A stretch of 64,000 bases of DNA, taken from contig CM041084.1 in assembly GCA_023079485.1 (NCBI GenBank), positions 119,954,467-120,018,466 on the forward strand, read 5' to 3'. The number at the start of each line of letters is the position of its first letter. Within the stretch, counting starts at the first letter, position 1. Position numbers and translations under genes: made by a program. The DNA comes from Archilochus colubris (Eukaryota > Chordata > Aves > Apodiformes > Trochilidae). Of this stretch, positions 9,343 to 23,000 are shown in pieces. Under the pieces are notes generated by a model. That model was not told the origin of the DNA. It ran no database searches and saw nothing but the letters and a program-made list of their open reading frames with translations.

Positions 9343-12300
9343 TAGAGAGGAAAACCAGTGGTACCAGTGATGGCAGGATACAAGAAAAGGTCTAATTCAT
9401 TCATCTGGATGGCAAAAAGCTACCTATGATATCATGTAGTAACTCATACCAGAATTTCTGTATGCTGGCTGTCATGCATGCAGTGCAGCATTTCAAGAAA
9501 AATAATTTGAAGCAGCATATGAGGTAGTGTAAAAAGCAAGAAATAGTATAGAAAGAAAAAGTGTGACACCAGTTAAGGATTTGTCAGGTGGGGATATATA
9601 AAGAAGATTAAATATATTCCACGTTCAGAGTTATTTATATTCATATAGTTGGAAGACCTCTTGAGATGCTACTATAGAGGGGAAATGGAATATTTTATAA
9701 GCTTTGTCTGGCTAAACAAAATGAGCTACAGGATAGAACTGAGTGTGTCTTCTTGCAGGACCTTAGGTCTATAGTGTAGTCCAGATGCATGCAAGTGCCA
9801 TGGCTTTCTTTTCTCTGTTGGTCCTGTCACAGGGTGAGCTAGCAATTTATCTGTGCCACAGGAGATCCCACAAGGTCTGTACAGACGGGCTTGGGATGTG
9901 AGAAGTTCCTTGCACCATGAAGTAGAAGTCTAGAGGGAGGAGTCAAAGGAGCAAATCTCCTACTGAAGGCATGACCTGTGATGGAACTGAAGCAGTGGCC
10001 ACCAGAAGAAGGCAACTGCTCATCTATTGTTTTCACATTGGTGCAAAGACAAGTATCATAAAATTGAAAGCCACACTTAATGCAAAAACTGATAACTGCC
10101 ACCCTTATCTCATATATCTCATCACACTTATCTATCTTGTGACTAGCTGCCAGATTACTCAGCTAAATTTTTTTTTTAATCTTTAATTACTTGTGCTCTT
10201 GACTATTTCGGTTTATTTTTTCCTCTCCACATTTAAATGTCTGTCCTTTAAAGTACAGGATATCCAGACACAGATAACTAGAGCACACTTTTCTTTAGGA
10301 ACTGTGTCACCACTGTGATGTTACTGCGTCTTCTTCACTGGCTTCCTTTCTGTCATCCAATTCAGACCTAAATTACTCACCTGAGGGCTTATTCTTTCTT
10401 CATTACAGCAGTTCTAGACCTTTGTAGCTCACTGGCTTTATTAGTATGAACTGTGATTTTAAAAAAGGAGAATCAAACACCACAGATTTGGCCAATCCTA
10501 CCTATCATCTTGTCCTCAAGGTAAGCTTAAAACACTGAGTCTGTATATGCTTCCATAGTCTGGGTCTCTTTTCTGACACTTCTTCATAACTGGGTATTCT
10601 TTGCTCCATTTGCTTATCAATTGATCTTTTCCACTGAGCCACTGTCTTGCCTTCAATTTGGCATTGTAAAAATTTTCTTTAAAGCTTCTGATTGATTCTA
10701 TGTGCTACCTTTGCAAATGAAAATGGCAAAATAAAGAGTGTCTCAAAGAAAGGGAAGGTTTGACTTGATTCTTCACACCCTACATCAGCAGGAGCTGAAC
10801 GCCTTCAGTCCTAGGAGGCTGGATTGTTTCTAGTGCTGGGCTGTTAAAAAATAAATTGTTTGAATTAGAGCAAGGTACCTGGCTAAATTACTAGATTAAA
10901 TTATTAAATTAAATAGGATGAGACATGGGACTTTCCAGTTGGTTCCAGGCAACCAAACCAAAAGAACAAACAAAAAAAGAAATAAATTCTCTTTCAAGGA
11001 TACTTTCATAGAAATGGCTCTGTGGGGTAACAGTCTGCATGCAATAGCTCTTTTCAGCTTTGGAAAATATACTGTTTCCATGCAGAGCTTCTGGTGCTGT
11101 CTGTGCCAACCACCAGAAGCTCTGTGTGAAAGCTGACAGCATTTTTACCTTGGGGTATGACTTTGTGTGTAGCTGCATCTGCTGAGAAAGACCATAGAGA
11201 AAGAAGACAGCTAACAAAAAGGAGAAATGGATATTGTTGATGTGAAAAACTATTTATGCTCTTCTACTAGACTGAATGCCTCTCAGGGCTAAAATCTCCA
11301 AAGATCTGGGATTTAATTAATCTAATGTCCACGGTTCTGATCCTGAAATAAATCTTCCAGACTAGGCAACTGATGTCTGCAGGTGCCACTGTCTTCAGCA
11401 TACACATTCCTAACACATTTATGCTTCTTTTATAAACTATACTCACCAAAGTCCTAGCTTTCAGTGTCAGCAGTAGTCGAGCAACTGTCTCATAGTCAAA
11501 CATTCTGAGTATCCATAGAATCAATGTTCCTCTGCCTGTGTATCCTGAGAAAATCAAAATGCTGGATGCATTATCGACATGTCAAATGCCACTGGTATCA
11601 AATAGGCAGTGGTGGTGGTAGTTACTCAGTGATTATATCCTTTTTTTTGTCCCCTCATACACTGCCTGGTCACTATTAATCTGGAAACATCTAACTCTTT
11701 GTGTGAGAAGCCTAGACTTTTAGCTTGTTGTTGATGATCATCCCCATCAGTGGGTAGTTCTATTGTTGTGCTTAAATAGTGGTTTCATTGCATTGTCAGC
11801 CTAACTCTTGAACATCCACCCAAGGGCTTCCATCCCTTCACTATAAAAATGGGAATGAATGGATGGGAAAAAAAATAAGATGTTTCTGTTCAAAAGAGTT
11901 CAATTTACCTGACAAAAGAAACAAACTAGGTTTGTACTGACTTGAAGCTATTTTAATAACGGAGTATAAGGGGACCATTGGAAGAGTTGCAGATGGTTTG
12001 TGTGAAATGGCTCAGTTACAGTAAGAACCACATGAACTTTTACCCTGAACTCAAACCAAGATCTTTCTTTCTCTTTCCTTTTTTTTCCCCCTGGTGTACT
12101 AAGCTGTTTAGTTAAACTTTTGGTTTGTTTCTTTTCCTGTTCATATGCCTCTTTAGCCCTTATTACAGCTGGGACTAGTATTCAGCTACCACCAGGAAGG
12201 CTGATTTGCAAGACTCACAGCCAGCTCTGTTCAGTGTTGGCCAAATTTGTCCCTGTTGCAGCACTAATAGAGTTACGCCAGCCTTCCTAATCTTTTCCAT

Positions 12301-15060
12301 TTGTAGACCATGACGAGATTTCGATACCAGAAAAAATGAGGTGTCTTTCTCTTGCTGTCAACAGAGATGTCAAAGTTCTTGTTTGAAATGAAGATTCTCC
12401 CTGAAAAGGGGTCTTTAAAGATGTAGTGTCAAGATTTTAACAGCTTTTCAAATATACTACATTGATCTTGAAGGCCCCTTTGGCCTCTCCACATCTGCCC
12501 CTTCCCTGTGTTACTCTTCTGTGATGATGGTCAGCATGATTGAATAATTCTAAAAAACACTAATTCTGGTAGACAGTTCTTTGCAGTTTTTTTCCAGCCT
12601 GCTCCTCTTCTTATTCCTTGCTATTGCCTCTTCTCACCTCCTCATGCTTTCTTGTCTCCTATTAAAAGTAATTTCTTGCTCATTTTCTTTGTTTCTCACG
12701 CTTTGTTTCCTAATTCCATCTGAAGTTTTCTAAACACTAAAACCTGCTTGACTAACTGATACAGAAATTCCCACTAGTAAATCAGAAGAAAGGAGTTGGA
12801 AGTGGGCTGCAAGCACTGCTGCAGACAAGGAATCTTCCTAACACCCTGTTAATTTTCATTGGAAGACCTGACATGTACACATCCATGGAGCAGCAGGGAT
12901 AGGTTCTGTGAAGAAGAAAAGATAATGGAGAGAAAATGCTCTAATGGCAGAGTAGAGATGAACAAAGTACCATGGATAAGGGGTCCCTGTTCACTATACA
13001 ACCACCTTGTTCATGTACTGCACCCTTGTAGTGTGGTGTAAAGGCATTACTCACTAATAAGTGTCTCTCATTCACACTGGTTATTAGCACTATGTGAAAT
13101 AGTAAGCAAGAGAAGGAACACAACTTATGTTATCAGGATTGTGGCATTTAGTAGAGATTCTCTCTTCTGTTATTGAGGAACCACAAGAGAAGAGTTACAT
13201 CAATAAAGAGACTTCTTAATTGTTTGAGATCAGAAGGTAGCTGGGGACAGGGAAGGATGGGTAGGAAAAGACAGAGAGCAACCACTGCACTTTCAGCTGT
13301 CCAAAATAATTTTTTTTTCCAGCAATGAACAAAGCTACTTCAGCTCTGTGGCTGGAACTTGGCAGCTCTTCTTTGAGTTCTTTAAAAAGAAACAAAATTG
13401 TTCTACCATCTGGGAGACCCACTTGTCCTTTCCCTTTCCTCTCACATATGCTTATTACCTTACGTTACCAGTTGAATATAGCAACACATGCATGTAAATC
13501 TTTCCAGCTGAGATGTGTAGAGATTTTTTTTACAACTACCAGAATGGAGTCAGCTGTGCAGAATTCTGCCCCAATCACTTAACCCGTTATTGCTTCATTG
13601 GAAAGAAAATAAGGACCAGCAATAGAATTCTACATAGGCAGAACGTGGTGGCCAAGACTTAGTCCAGAATATGGCCAGCAAATGGTGATTTGAGACCCCA
13701 GTCCAACAAAGTACTTAGTTATGCACTTTATTGAAAGCAGACATATAGTCTCATTGACTGCTCATATTCTGAAGATGTCTAGGGCTTGAACATTTCACTG
13801 GTCTGGGACCTAACATTCCTGTTCCATAAAATCAGAAGAGGATTGTGGATCACTGTTTTTATTTCTGCCTGCACTCCAAAGCAGTGGGACATGAACTAGC
13901 TCTGTTACATAAAAGGTGACTCCCACTAATGTAATTCAGTGTACCTCACAGTGGGGCTTAAGTCCCTGGACAATCTACTACTATTGCATGGTTGATGACC
14001 TGCCCTAAGCAAGGACAAATCTTGCAGATGCCTGCCGAAAACACAACCTTCTAAAATCCCCTGCTGTGGCTTTACTTTCAGCTGGCAGGAGGAATCTGTT
14101 CCCAGTCTACTCTATTTACCAGTACGGGGCTAGAGAATGAATTTAGAAAGGTCAGTGACACCACTGATGTTTTTGCTACTCCCTACCAAAATTCACAGGA
14201 ATTTTGGCTTTTCCTTTCAGGATCAGCTTTCTACACTTGTGAATGAATTCACTAGGATATAGAACAAAGCAATGTTGGCCTAGAAGAATATAAATTCCTT
14301 AAGGCATGCTACATTGGTGCACAAGCTGGCATGAGATGCTTTTGAGCGGGGATGAATTTCACACAAAGTGAGTATTATACTTTTTTCACATATTAAAGAG
14401 CCAAAGAAAGACCAAGAAAATTGGTTTCATTCTCTTCTAACATAAAGGGGGCCAGATTCTTCAGCTGGTCTGTATTAGTACAGTTTCTTGAGCTCTTTGG
14501 AGTGATGCTTATTAGAACCATCTGAAGACCCTGTCTAGGATGTCTTGCTATCTTTACAGAACTGTATAAAATGGATCTACTCAACCCTCAGTAGCTATGA
14601 AAATAAGCTGTACATATAGGGTGCACTTTAGCAAGCAGAAGCAGGGGAGGAAGAATGTGTATGGGGCAATATTTTTTGACATGGAAGGTAGCAAACATGT
14701 GGAAAAAATTACCAAACAAATGATATATTTAAAAACTTTAAGGCTATGGTTTGGAAGCACTAATGAATTTTGGTCTGGCATCAACAGCTTTCATTTTTTT
14801 TAGAGTGTTTTGATTCATCCTTCTTAATGAACCATTTGCTCGGCCTTTTCTTACCAGATAAATGTAGATCATAAAAATCTCTGCTAGATGGCCCATTTTA
14901 ATGAACTATGTGAAAAAAGTATTCTTGGCAAGGCAAAAATACATATTAAGCACCTTTCATAGGCACATTGAAAGCAGCTATAATAAAATGCTCCTGGACA
15001 ATTCAATGAAAAGTTTTGAGCTTCTTGCCTATTCAAATAAGATTTTTTTATTTACTTGTT
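9343..15060. other. Unique AT-rich DNA
   Basis: About 5.7 kb without a recognised repeat or gene. Short T- and A-rich runs occur (for example near 10170 and 11640). Nothing else stands out. Confidence 0.5.
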
Positions 15061-15062
15061 AA

Positions 15063-15215
15063 AATTTTGAGGCCCACCGTACCTAGCAGGGATAGGAAGA
15101 ATTTTCCGCTTGAGCATGAAACAGAATTCCCACTGCTGGCAAAACCAGTGGAAAAACGTCATGTTTCCAGTGGGTCGGCAAAAAGTAAAACAGCAGGGCC
15201 CAATTTTGAGGCCCA
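15063..15215. repeat. 125-bp segment between 14-bp direct repeats
   Basis: AATTTTGAGGCCCA occurs at 15063-15076 and again at 15202-15215. The 125 bases between contain several CpGs and inverted repeats built on CCACTG/CAGTGG, so they could fold into hairpins. The layout resembles a short insertion with a 14-bp target duplication, but there is no poly-A tail and no recognised SINE head. Confidence 0.4.
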
Positions 15216-16349
15216 GTTTTAATTTCTATTCAGTTTGAACACAGACTAAACTATCACTAAAGATGATGTCTCAGCAAGTCCTGAGTAAAAATGCCAAGCA
15301 CCTGAAGGTCTTGAAATGTATTTGCTTCTTAATCCTCTAGCTTTCTAAAAGTCTGGGTTGGTTTTTTCTTTGTTTGTTTGTATGTCAGTAAATACATCTA
15401 TTTCTGCTGGGAGAAGTTGTTTCAAAACTAAAGTCATAAAGGCTACATTTGCTAGATGTCGCATACAATACCAAACTTTTTAAGCTTTATGAAGTTCATG
15501 TAGTCTACTGGGGTGACAGCTCTGCCACTTTTTTGAGTGTAGATTGTCACTTTTTTGGGGAGCAAAGCCTCAAAGTTTATAAAAGCTACTTTTCAGACTT
15601 TATACATTCACTTTAGCAGTAGACTGCAGACTGAAACTTCTCTGAATCTTGCGTATGTCCTTCTCCCTTCCAGTATACTCCCTTAAAATTGTACTTCTGT
15701 AATTTTTAGATTGGTGTTTCAGTAAGTTTCTTGTATCTCTCTTTGTAACTGATTTCCTGCACTGTGATTTATTTTTTTTTTTTACATCCAAGTGCTTATC
15801 TGAGATTCCTTGCAGACAAATAAAGACATTGAATATGACAATGACATTAAGGTTGCTCTTGTACAATCCACAGAGTAAGTGGATGAATATGATTGTAATG
15901 TGCCACAGGGATTGTCTACAGTGACATTTTTTTTCCCTGTCTGTGTCAAAAATGCATTTGGCTACAGTACACTCAGAAAAATCACGACTGGTTTTATATC
16001 TGTGAATTCTAAGTCTACATTTGTTGCATTGACCACTATACAATTTAGGAATGGGAAAATAATAGAGCAATAAATAAGATTCAACTACTGTGTTATCCAA
16101 AGTAATTAACATTCCATTTATCTGGGAAATCACTGTGTAAAGTTACTTTGCACTCAGAGCTTCACAGGAATATGGATTTTACCTGTCCTTTACAGAAAGA
16201 AGAATTGTCTTCAGATATTTTTTCTTCATATCCCAGGACATCAGCAGAGCCCCAAAGCTCTGCTATTTGCCAATGATAATGGCAGTGGCATTTGCAGGGT
16301 AAGAAAGAACAAATAAAAAGTTTCAGTGTATGTGATGCTGACAGGGATA
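15216..16349. other. Unique AT-rich DNA
   Basis: Nothing recognised. A long minus-strand open frame (15600-16133) lies here and is judged a chance frame. Confidence 0.45.
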
Positions 16350-16505
16350 AAGAAGCTGATTGACTTTTCACCCTTGGAGTTAAATTGGGCAAATCCCTGA
16401 ACAACCTGATGCGGTTCAAACCTGGCCCTGCCCTGGGTGGGAGTTTTTGGATGAGTTGATGTCCAGACATCCCTTCCAGACTCACTGATCTCTGACTCCA
16501 TAGTT
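16350..16505 (+). mobile_element. CR1 LINE 3' fragment
   Basis: Matches the CR1 3' region: 'aaatccctgaacaacctgat', then 'cctggccctgccctgggtgg', 'gagttgatgtccagacatcccttccag' and a decayed tail. 5' truncated, old. Confidence 0.75.
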
Positions 16506-16769
16506 CTAATAGGAGGAAGAGCTTGACAAAATAAGAACAAGGTCTCCTTCAATTTAGCACTGTTGCTCCTGTTCTTTATAAATGGTTCAGATTACACAAT
16601 CTGAAGCCCGTGTTTCTCTTTCAGTACGCAGATCAAGTCCAGACCAGAGAAAAGAATTTCATGCATACAGTAATGTCATTGTGAACAATAATAAAAGGGT
16701 CAAATATTTGTTAACTCTATAGTATTTATTGACCTTAACAGTATGGTGGGGGACAGTTCGGCACTCTCA

Positions 16770-16838
16770 GGAATAGACAAGATGACCAGATAGCTGGTGG
16801 ATCTTTTACAGTTTTAATTTCTATGATTCTATGACTTT
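16770..16838 (+). mobile_element. CR1 LINE 3' terminal scrap
   Basis: Contains 'agatgaccagatagctggtgg' and ends in two 8-bp tail units, 'ttctatgattctatga'. Only the last few dozen bases of a CR1 remain. Confidence 0.65.
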
Positions 16839-19296
16839 TATTCATCATATTCTTGATAGTAAAACATCCTTGTTTCCCCTTCTATTTGTTTTAAGTTTTT
16901 CCTTTGTTCCAGTGAATTTAAGGGGAAAAAATGCAAAAAAAGAAAAAGAAGTTAAAAAAAGAAAAAAGTATTGCTATTAAAAAATGGTGCCAGTAAAATT
17001 AAAGCAAGATCCCACTCCTGAGTGCTGGGGATAACCCAGAGTTGCAGGTGGAGATTCTGGATTTGTTTGAGAGCCAAAAGAAAGACACAGAGCCTGGGCA
17101 GATAGCTGGAAAAGTCTGTTAGTGCAGCTGTGAGCTGTGGGAAGACAAAGCCTGTAAAGGACAAACAGCTGTTAAAGTCAGACAGGAAAGCCTCTGAAAA
17201 TAAAAGGGCAAGGGGAGAGGAAAAAAGTTTGATCATGGCTGGGTAGAAGGCCAGATAAAGAGTTCTGTATCAAATCAGGATCTGAGTGTAATGTTGTAAC
17301 ATCTCTCTGTATGACAGAAAAGGAAAAGTCAGCAGCAGTCTGACTTCAGAGTGAAGGAAGACACTGTTTTTGATCTATTCTATCATCAAGATCACCCCCA
17401 AATATCCTTTCATGTCATGACTGTTCTGTGCAATGGTCCAACAAGAAGAAATGTAGAAACTTACCCTACTACTAAATATATTTTTAGTTTTAGGGAATAA
17501 TTCGTTTTAGTGGGACTGTCTTGTTTCTTTCAAGGCTGGCAATACAAGGAGTCCACCTGTAACTCTAGATAGATTTTTCTGGAGCACGAGTTGGTTTATC
17601 AATCTTTTTAGATTGCAGATATTCTTTTTATTGAGTAGACTTCATGTGTGAGCTGCAAAAGATAGTGTAAGAAATGTTTGTAACTTCTTGGGACTTGGCA
17701 TTTGAAAATTACATAAAATGGGTCAAGCCCAAGCTTGAAAGAATACTGTAGCTTTTATTTTTATCTCCCTACTGGGAAATAAGTGTTAAATATAATCCTC
17801 AGATGAGTTAGCTGTTCTCTCCCTTGTTGTTTTTGTTCTACTTTGAATACTTTTAATCCTAATGAATTTGGTGAGAATCTGATTCCCTGCTTTGTTTTCA
17901 AAAGCAGAGACATTGTAACTACAATGTGAGACTGAATTACCAGTTTGTTTTTTTTTTTTTTAAGCTGTAAATGCCAAAAAAGGTGTGATTTCTTTTTTGT
18001 TTTAATAGAAGGATTTTTCTTCTCACAGGAGAAATGAGTACTAGTAAAATTTCCTACAAAATAATTAATAGAAATTACAGTTTAATGTGGGATAGGTTTT
18101 CCCTTTCTTCCCTTTCCCTCACTGGTCTTGTGATTTATTAAGTGTATTTGGGTACTGCATTGAACTGGGAATTTCAAAGGACTGAGAATTACTTCAAGTC
18201 TCAACTCCCGTTGACTTTGGTGGGAGCTCTGTTCCCACCCTGCTCTTTGTCCCCTCCTTTGTCAAACAAAGCCATTAGTTTTGTCCCAGATGAGTGCTCA
18301 CATTTCTCCAACAGCCCAGAGGCATTGCTCTGCCTTTTGGAAATTCTTGTGTAATGTGTGGAGTTTGATGTAAAAGCTCATGGTTTCAGCTCTAGAAGAC
18401 AGCAATTTTTTGGAAGAAGATTAAGGACTAATATTAAGGAAAGTACACATAACTTTTCAGGCTGTATGAGCAACATTTTTTGAAACAAGCTCTAGCTTTC
18501 TTCTCAGCTGGTTCTTTTTAGGCATTTTATTACAAACAGGAGTATTTACACAGGTATAGACATCATGTGAAACTCTAGAGCCCTTCCAAACCAAGACACT
18601 CCTGCACAGCCCACACCATCCCTGGTGGAGTATGGACAGGGCAATCACATCAGTGTGGGGTCATACAGCCCTGGTTGTGTCCCACTGCTGGGATCTTGTG
18701 GTGTTCAGTGTATGGACCAACTGAACTGGACCAAAAATATGAGCTCACCGTGGGGATGAAAATCTAATTTCACAGGAGATGGTGTATGCAAACATATAAG
18801 TGTTTTGTGGCTTTGTCATGTTTAGTGTTGGCTGAGGCCTTCTTAACTGTCTTCTTGTGGCCTTTGGGGTTTGTGCAGAGAGATTTGTCTCTTCAGATAC
18901 TGTAGGTTTCTTTTCAGCCTGTGTAAACTTCCCAGAAGATGAGTAAGGTCCGGGTGCCCTCTGCAGCAGCTATGACTATACTATACTAAAATGCTTTATT
19001 TGCTGCCTTTATTCTAGTAAATAAAATGTGGGAAGACCCACTCACTGCCCCTGAGCACAAGAGGCAGAAGAAGGATCTCATCAGAGAACCATATACTCTT
19101 CCTCCACAGACCAAGATGGCCTCATCACTGCTGCCCACTGGAACCAGTCCTTGGCTCATAGTATTACACAAATCACATTTGAGCCTTGGCTGTGAGATTA
19201 CTGTTCCTTTTGGCATGACTCAAAATTGTGCTAATGGGTTGGACTTCATACTCACAGATATTCTGTAAGAAGAACGGTGTACTTGGGCTCACACTT
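16839..19296. other. Unique AT-rich DNA with homopolymer runs
   Basis: A/G-rich stretch near 16923-16970 and a T run near 17946-17960. No gene or repeat family recognised. Confidence 0.5.
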
Positions 19297-20075
19297 GTTC
19301 ACAGAATCACAGAATTGTCATGGTTGGAAAAGACAGCTAAGATCACTGAGTCCAACTGTCAACCCAGAAAAACCATCATGCCCACTAGAACATGTTCTGG
19401 AGTGCCATACCTACATGGTTTTTAAATAACTCCTGGGATGGTGATTCCACCACCTCTCTTGGGAGCCTGCTCCAGTGCCTGACTACTCTCTCAGTAAAGA
19501 AATTCCTCCTAATATCTGGTCTTTGCCTCCTGTGATGCAACTTCAGGTCATTTCCTCTAGTCCTATCATTATTAGGAGAAGAGGCCAACACCCAGCTCAC
19601 TACAATCTTCTTTCAGGTAGAGGGCAATAAGGTCTGCCCTTAACCTCCTCTTCTGAAAACTGAACAATCCCAATTCCCTCAGCCTCTCCCCATAAGAATT
19701 TTTCTCCAGACCTTTCACCAGGTTGTTTTCCTTTCTCTGAACTTGCTCCAGCACCTCAATGTCCTTCTTGTAGAGAGGGGTCCAGAACTGAACCCAGTAC
19801 TTGAGGTGCAGCCTCACCAGTGCCCAGTACAGGGGGACAATCACACCTCTACTCCTGCTGGCCACAATATTTCTGATACAAGCCAGGGTGCTGTTGGCTT
19901 TCTTGGCCACCTCGACACACTGCTGGCTCATGTTTAGCTGGATGTTAGCCAGCACCTTCAGGTCCTTTTCCATGGGGCATTTTTCCAGCCATTCTTCCCC
20001 AAGCCTGTAGCATTGCCTGGGGTTGTTGTGACTGAAGTGCAGGACCCAGCACTTGGCCTTGTTAAACCTCATACA
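19297..20075 (-). mobile_element. CR1 LINE, 3' half on the minus strand
   Basis: The 3' tail ('cacagaatcacagaattgt' on the plus strand) is at the left and the ORF2 C-terminal region extends to 20075. On the minus strand it begins in the region following the RT core ([13 protein letters not shown]) and ends with the RNFFTERVVRHW block. It is truncated upstream, with the RT catalytic motifs missing. Confidence 0.95.
19385..20072 (-). pseudogene. CR1 ORF2 C-terminal remnant
   Basis: Two overlapping open frames (20072-19572 and 19600-19385) together cover the C-terminal part of the CR1 ORF2 protein, which supplies reverse transcriptase and endonuclease for LINE copying. Legible landmarks are [29 protein letters not shown] and FFTERVVRHWSRLPREVVE. 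A frameshift near 19580-19600 separates the two frames. No RT or endonuclease active site is present, so the copy is dead. Confidence 0.85.
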
Positions 20076-23000
20076 AGGCCAAGTTCCCTGAGGTCCTTGA
20101 TCTTACAAGTTTACAGATACCCACTGGGATTCCTCAAGTTACACTGGAAATAGGATTTTATATGAGAAATTCATGAATGAAGAAAAAAGAACAGGAAAGA
20201 AAATAAATTTCTTTCAGAAAAAGAATTGGAATCAATTACCTTTTAATAAAAATTATACAAAGGGATAAAAATTCCATGAATAAGTTTAAAATTAGCAAGC
20301 ACCTGAAGCTCACTTTTAAAATATTGGAAAACTTTCAGCAAAACTTCATTCTGATGATAAATTCATGCAATGGTGTTATTCTCATTATGGACAACTTTGT
20401 GTACAGTATTTTTCATCAATTTTTTTCCTCTGTTCTCACATATAGAAGGCTTTTTTTTTTCCCTATGCTTTTTTATTTTTTATTTAAGATTCCTAGTAGG
20501 TAAACTTTTAAAATTCTACAGAAAACTGGAAAAATCCCAAAGTTGTATCTACTTCCAAGGGAAATAGCATGCAATCACATTCTTTTAAGAGTGATTTTTT
20601 GTATGTTTTTATTGCTGTTGCCTTTCTGGCATGTTGGTAGAGACAGAACTGTACTCAATTATGGGAGAGTGAAATCAACATTACGAAATGCAAAGGCACA
20701 TACCATATGTTTCATTAAAGAAGAAAAAAAATATGTGGAAACACCCATTCTTAGAATTGAAGAACTAATTATTCAAAAAACTCTGTAGTGGGCCTAAAAA
20801 TTAGGACTCCCATTTATTTGCTGATATATTTAAACTTGCTTTTATACCAATTCACTGAGCCAAAACTAAGAAGTTGTACTTAAAACTTGTGCCTTAGTGC
20901 ATAGCCAAGAGCCACCAAGAATGCTATTGGCACACATAGAATGTTCTTGCTGGTGGCAGCCCCATGCTTGAGTTCATGTTGATAGACAACAATTTGCAGG
21001 ACTGACAAGGATTTATTGGAGTTCCTGGTACAAACTACCTGAATTCTGAACTTTCAGAAATAGAGCTTTTGAACACTGAATTTGAAATAAGGAAAAAAAA
21101 AAAGTTAATTCTGCAAATATACATCAAAGCAAAGTTTTATATAGTCTGTTTTTATTAAAATGGGTGTTTCTGCTGTTACAACCCAATGAGTCTGTATGGA
21201 GTATCAATGATTATCAGTGATCCGATAGCACTGTTAGAAATGGTAGCTCTTATTTTGCTTTCTTTGGTTGGATTTTGTGACCCATGAATGCCAGTAATTT
21301 TTCCCTCTGTTTGGAAACTATTAACTGTGTTTCTCTCTCTTTAGCTAATAAGACAACACCCTTTGATTTATTGTAGATGAAAAGTAGAAGAGTCAGAGAT
21401 TCTAAGAATGTAAACCCTCTGGAACAATCTGGTTTGATGCAACTGTTATTAAGGTGATTTGGGGTCAGTACTCTGGCTGAAGAAGAGATATATTTCTTTG
21501 TCTCACCCCACAACTTCCTTATTCTAAAATCTGCAAACCTTTTTGTTACTACAGACTGATCATAGCTGTAATTCCAACAGAAGCTTTTCACCAGTCATCA
21601 CTCAGGCACCATAAAACCAAACCATCTTGTAAATGTTGCTGACATGGAACCAAACTCCAGAAACTTTTCTGTCTCAAAATCCAGAAAGTGAAAATTTGTG
21701 TATTTGTCTGCAGTTTTGCTGTTTTCTTCACAGGCTACTGACTGTGTTTGAAAGGGCATTTGAGTACTAGTTGCAAATGTACCCACAAGACTGGAAGAAT
21801 CAAAGTGAAATCCCTGTGGTATTGTAATTATTTGCTGCTGTATATGGCCACAATGGCTCTGTGTACTAAAGTCTTTTGAAAATCTTTTGTTTGACTAACT
21901 TGAGAAACAGCCAAATGCAATTTTGTCTGAGCAGTGAATTTAGACACTGTTATGGCCTATATTAATGCCTGTGTTTGATGAATGCACTGAAATAATTCTA
22001 ATGCAAGTCTGAGATTAAACCAGGGAGAAGATGTGGTGCAAACTTGTAATAAAATAATGAATAAAGCACTTGAAATTTTCAAAGACTGTTCCCCCCCCAA
22101 CACTATATTGTTCTTTATGCTTTCTTTTCCATACTGGCAAAATTTTCGTATCTTGCTTCAGAGGCAACGATGGAAATGTTTTCATGTATTCTCTCTAAGA
22201 AAGTATTTTGGATTTAAGGAATCATGTTCTGAAGAGGTAAAAGTCCCATAAAACAGTATAGAATATAGTTCATCCTAAAATACGCCTCTGTTTGGTTGAT
22301 AAGATGTTACCTTTTATGTCCTTAAAATTACTCATCATCTAAATACTTCCTAATGTGAGAGACATAAGTTTGGTCTGGAAAAAAAGAAGCTTGTCTCTTC
22401 ATAGTTTTTCATTCTTAACTGATAGAAGTAATTACTTGAAAGCCTCCAAGGCTGACACTTCAGGAGATGATCTGTTAGCTGAGAGTTTATCTTCAAGAAG
22501 AAGCATGGGCTGGTCTCCACATCAGTGATTTTTGGGGTATCAGCAAGTTTTTGTCTTTGTAAACTGAGGAAGATCTGCTATGCCTTCTGTGGAGGAAAAG
22601 CTCTTCTTTGCATGCAGCAATTATACATCTCAATTACGACCCCCAGTACACTGAAATCACCACAGTGAGGATGTTGCTTTCTGAATGAGGAGTAAAAGGA
22701 GACATTTTGATGCATTTCAAAATGAGGTTAAATTTTGCAACAGGATAATTATAAAGGAGACACCAGCTTTGGGCTTTAACTTAGTATGACCTTCTAGTCA
22801 TTTAGAGTGAAGTCATGGAGTATAAGTGTGCCAGCTACACTGTAATGCTCACTATTTATAGCCAAGTCATCAAGCCTGGCTTGACTTAGGTAATAAAGTT
22901 CCATTTATTTCATTAAATTAGTTAACAATGGAGATTATTTTCTAAATCATACTGGCAATAAACACAGGTCAATATTCCCTAGGCAAGTGAAGGGATTCTT

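Noticed and set aside
15600..16133. 177-codon minus-strand open frame with a hydrophobic middle
   Set aside because: No recognisable motif, low-complexity lysine runs from a poly-T tract, no splice or promoter context. Frames of this length can occur by chance in 64 kb.
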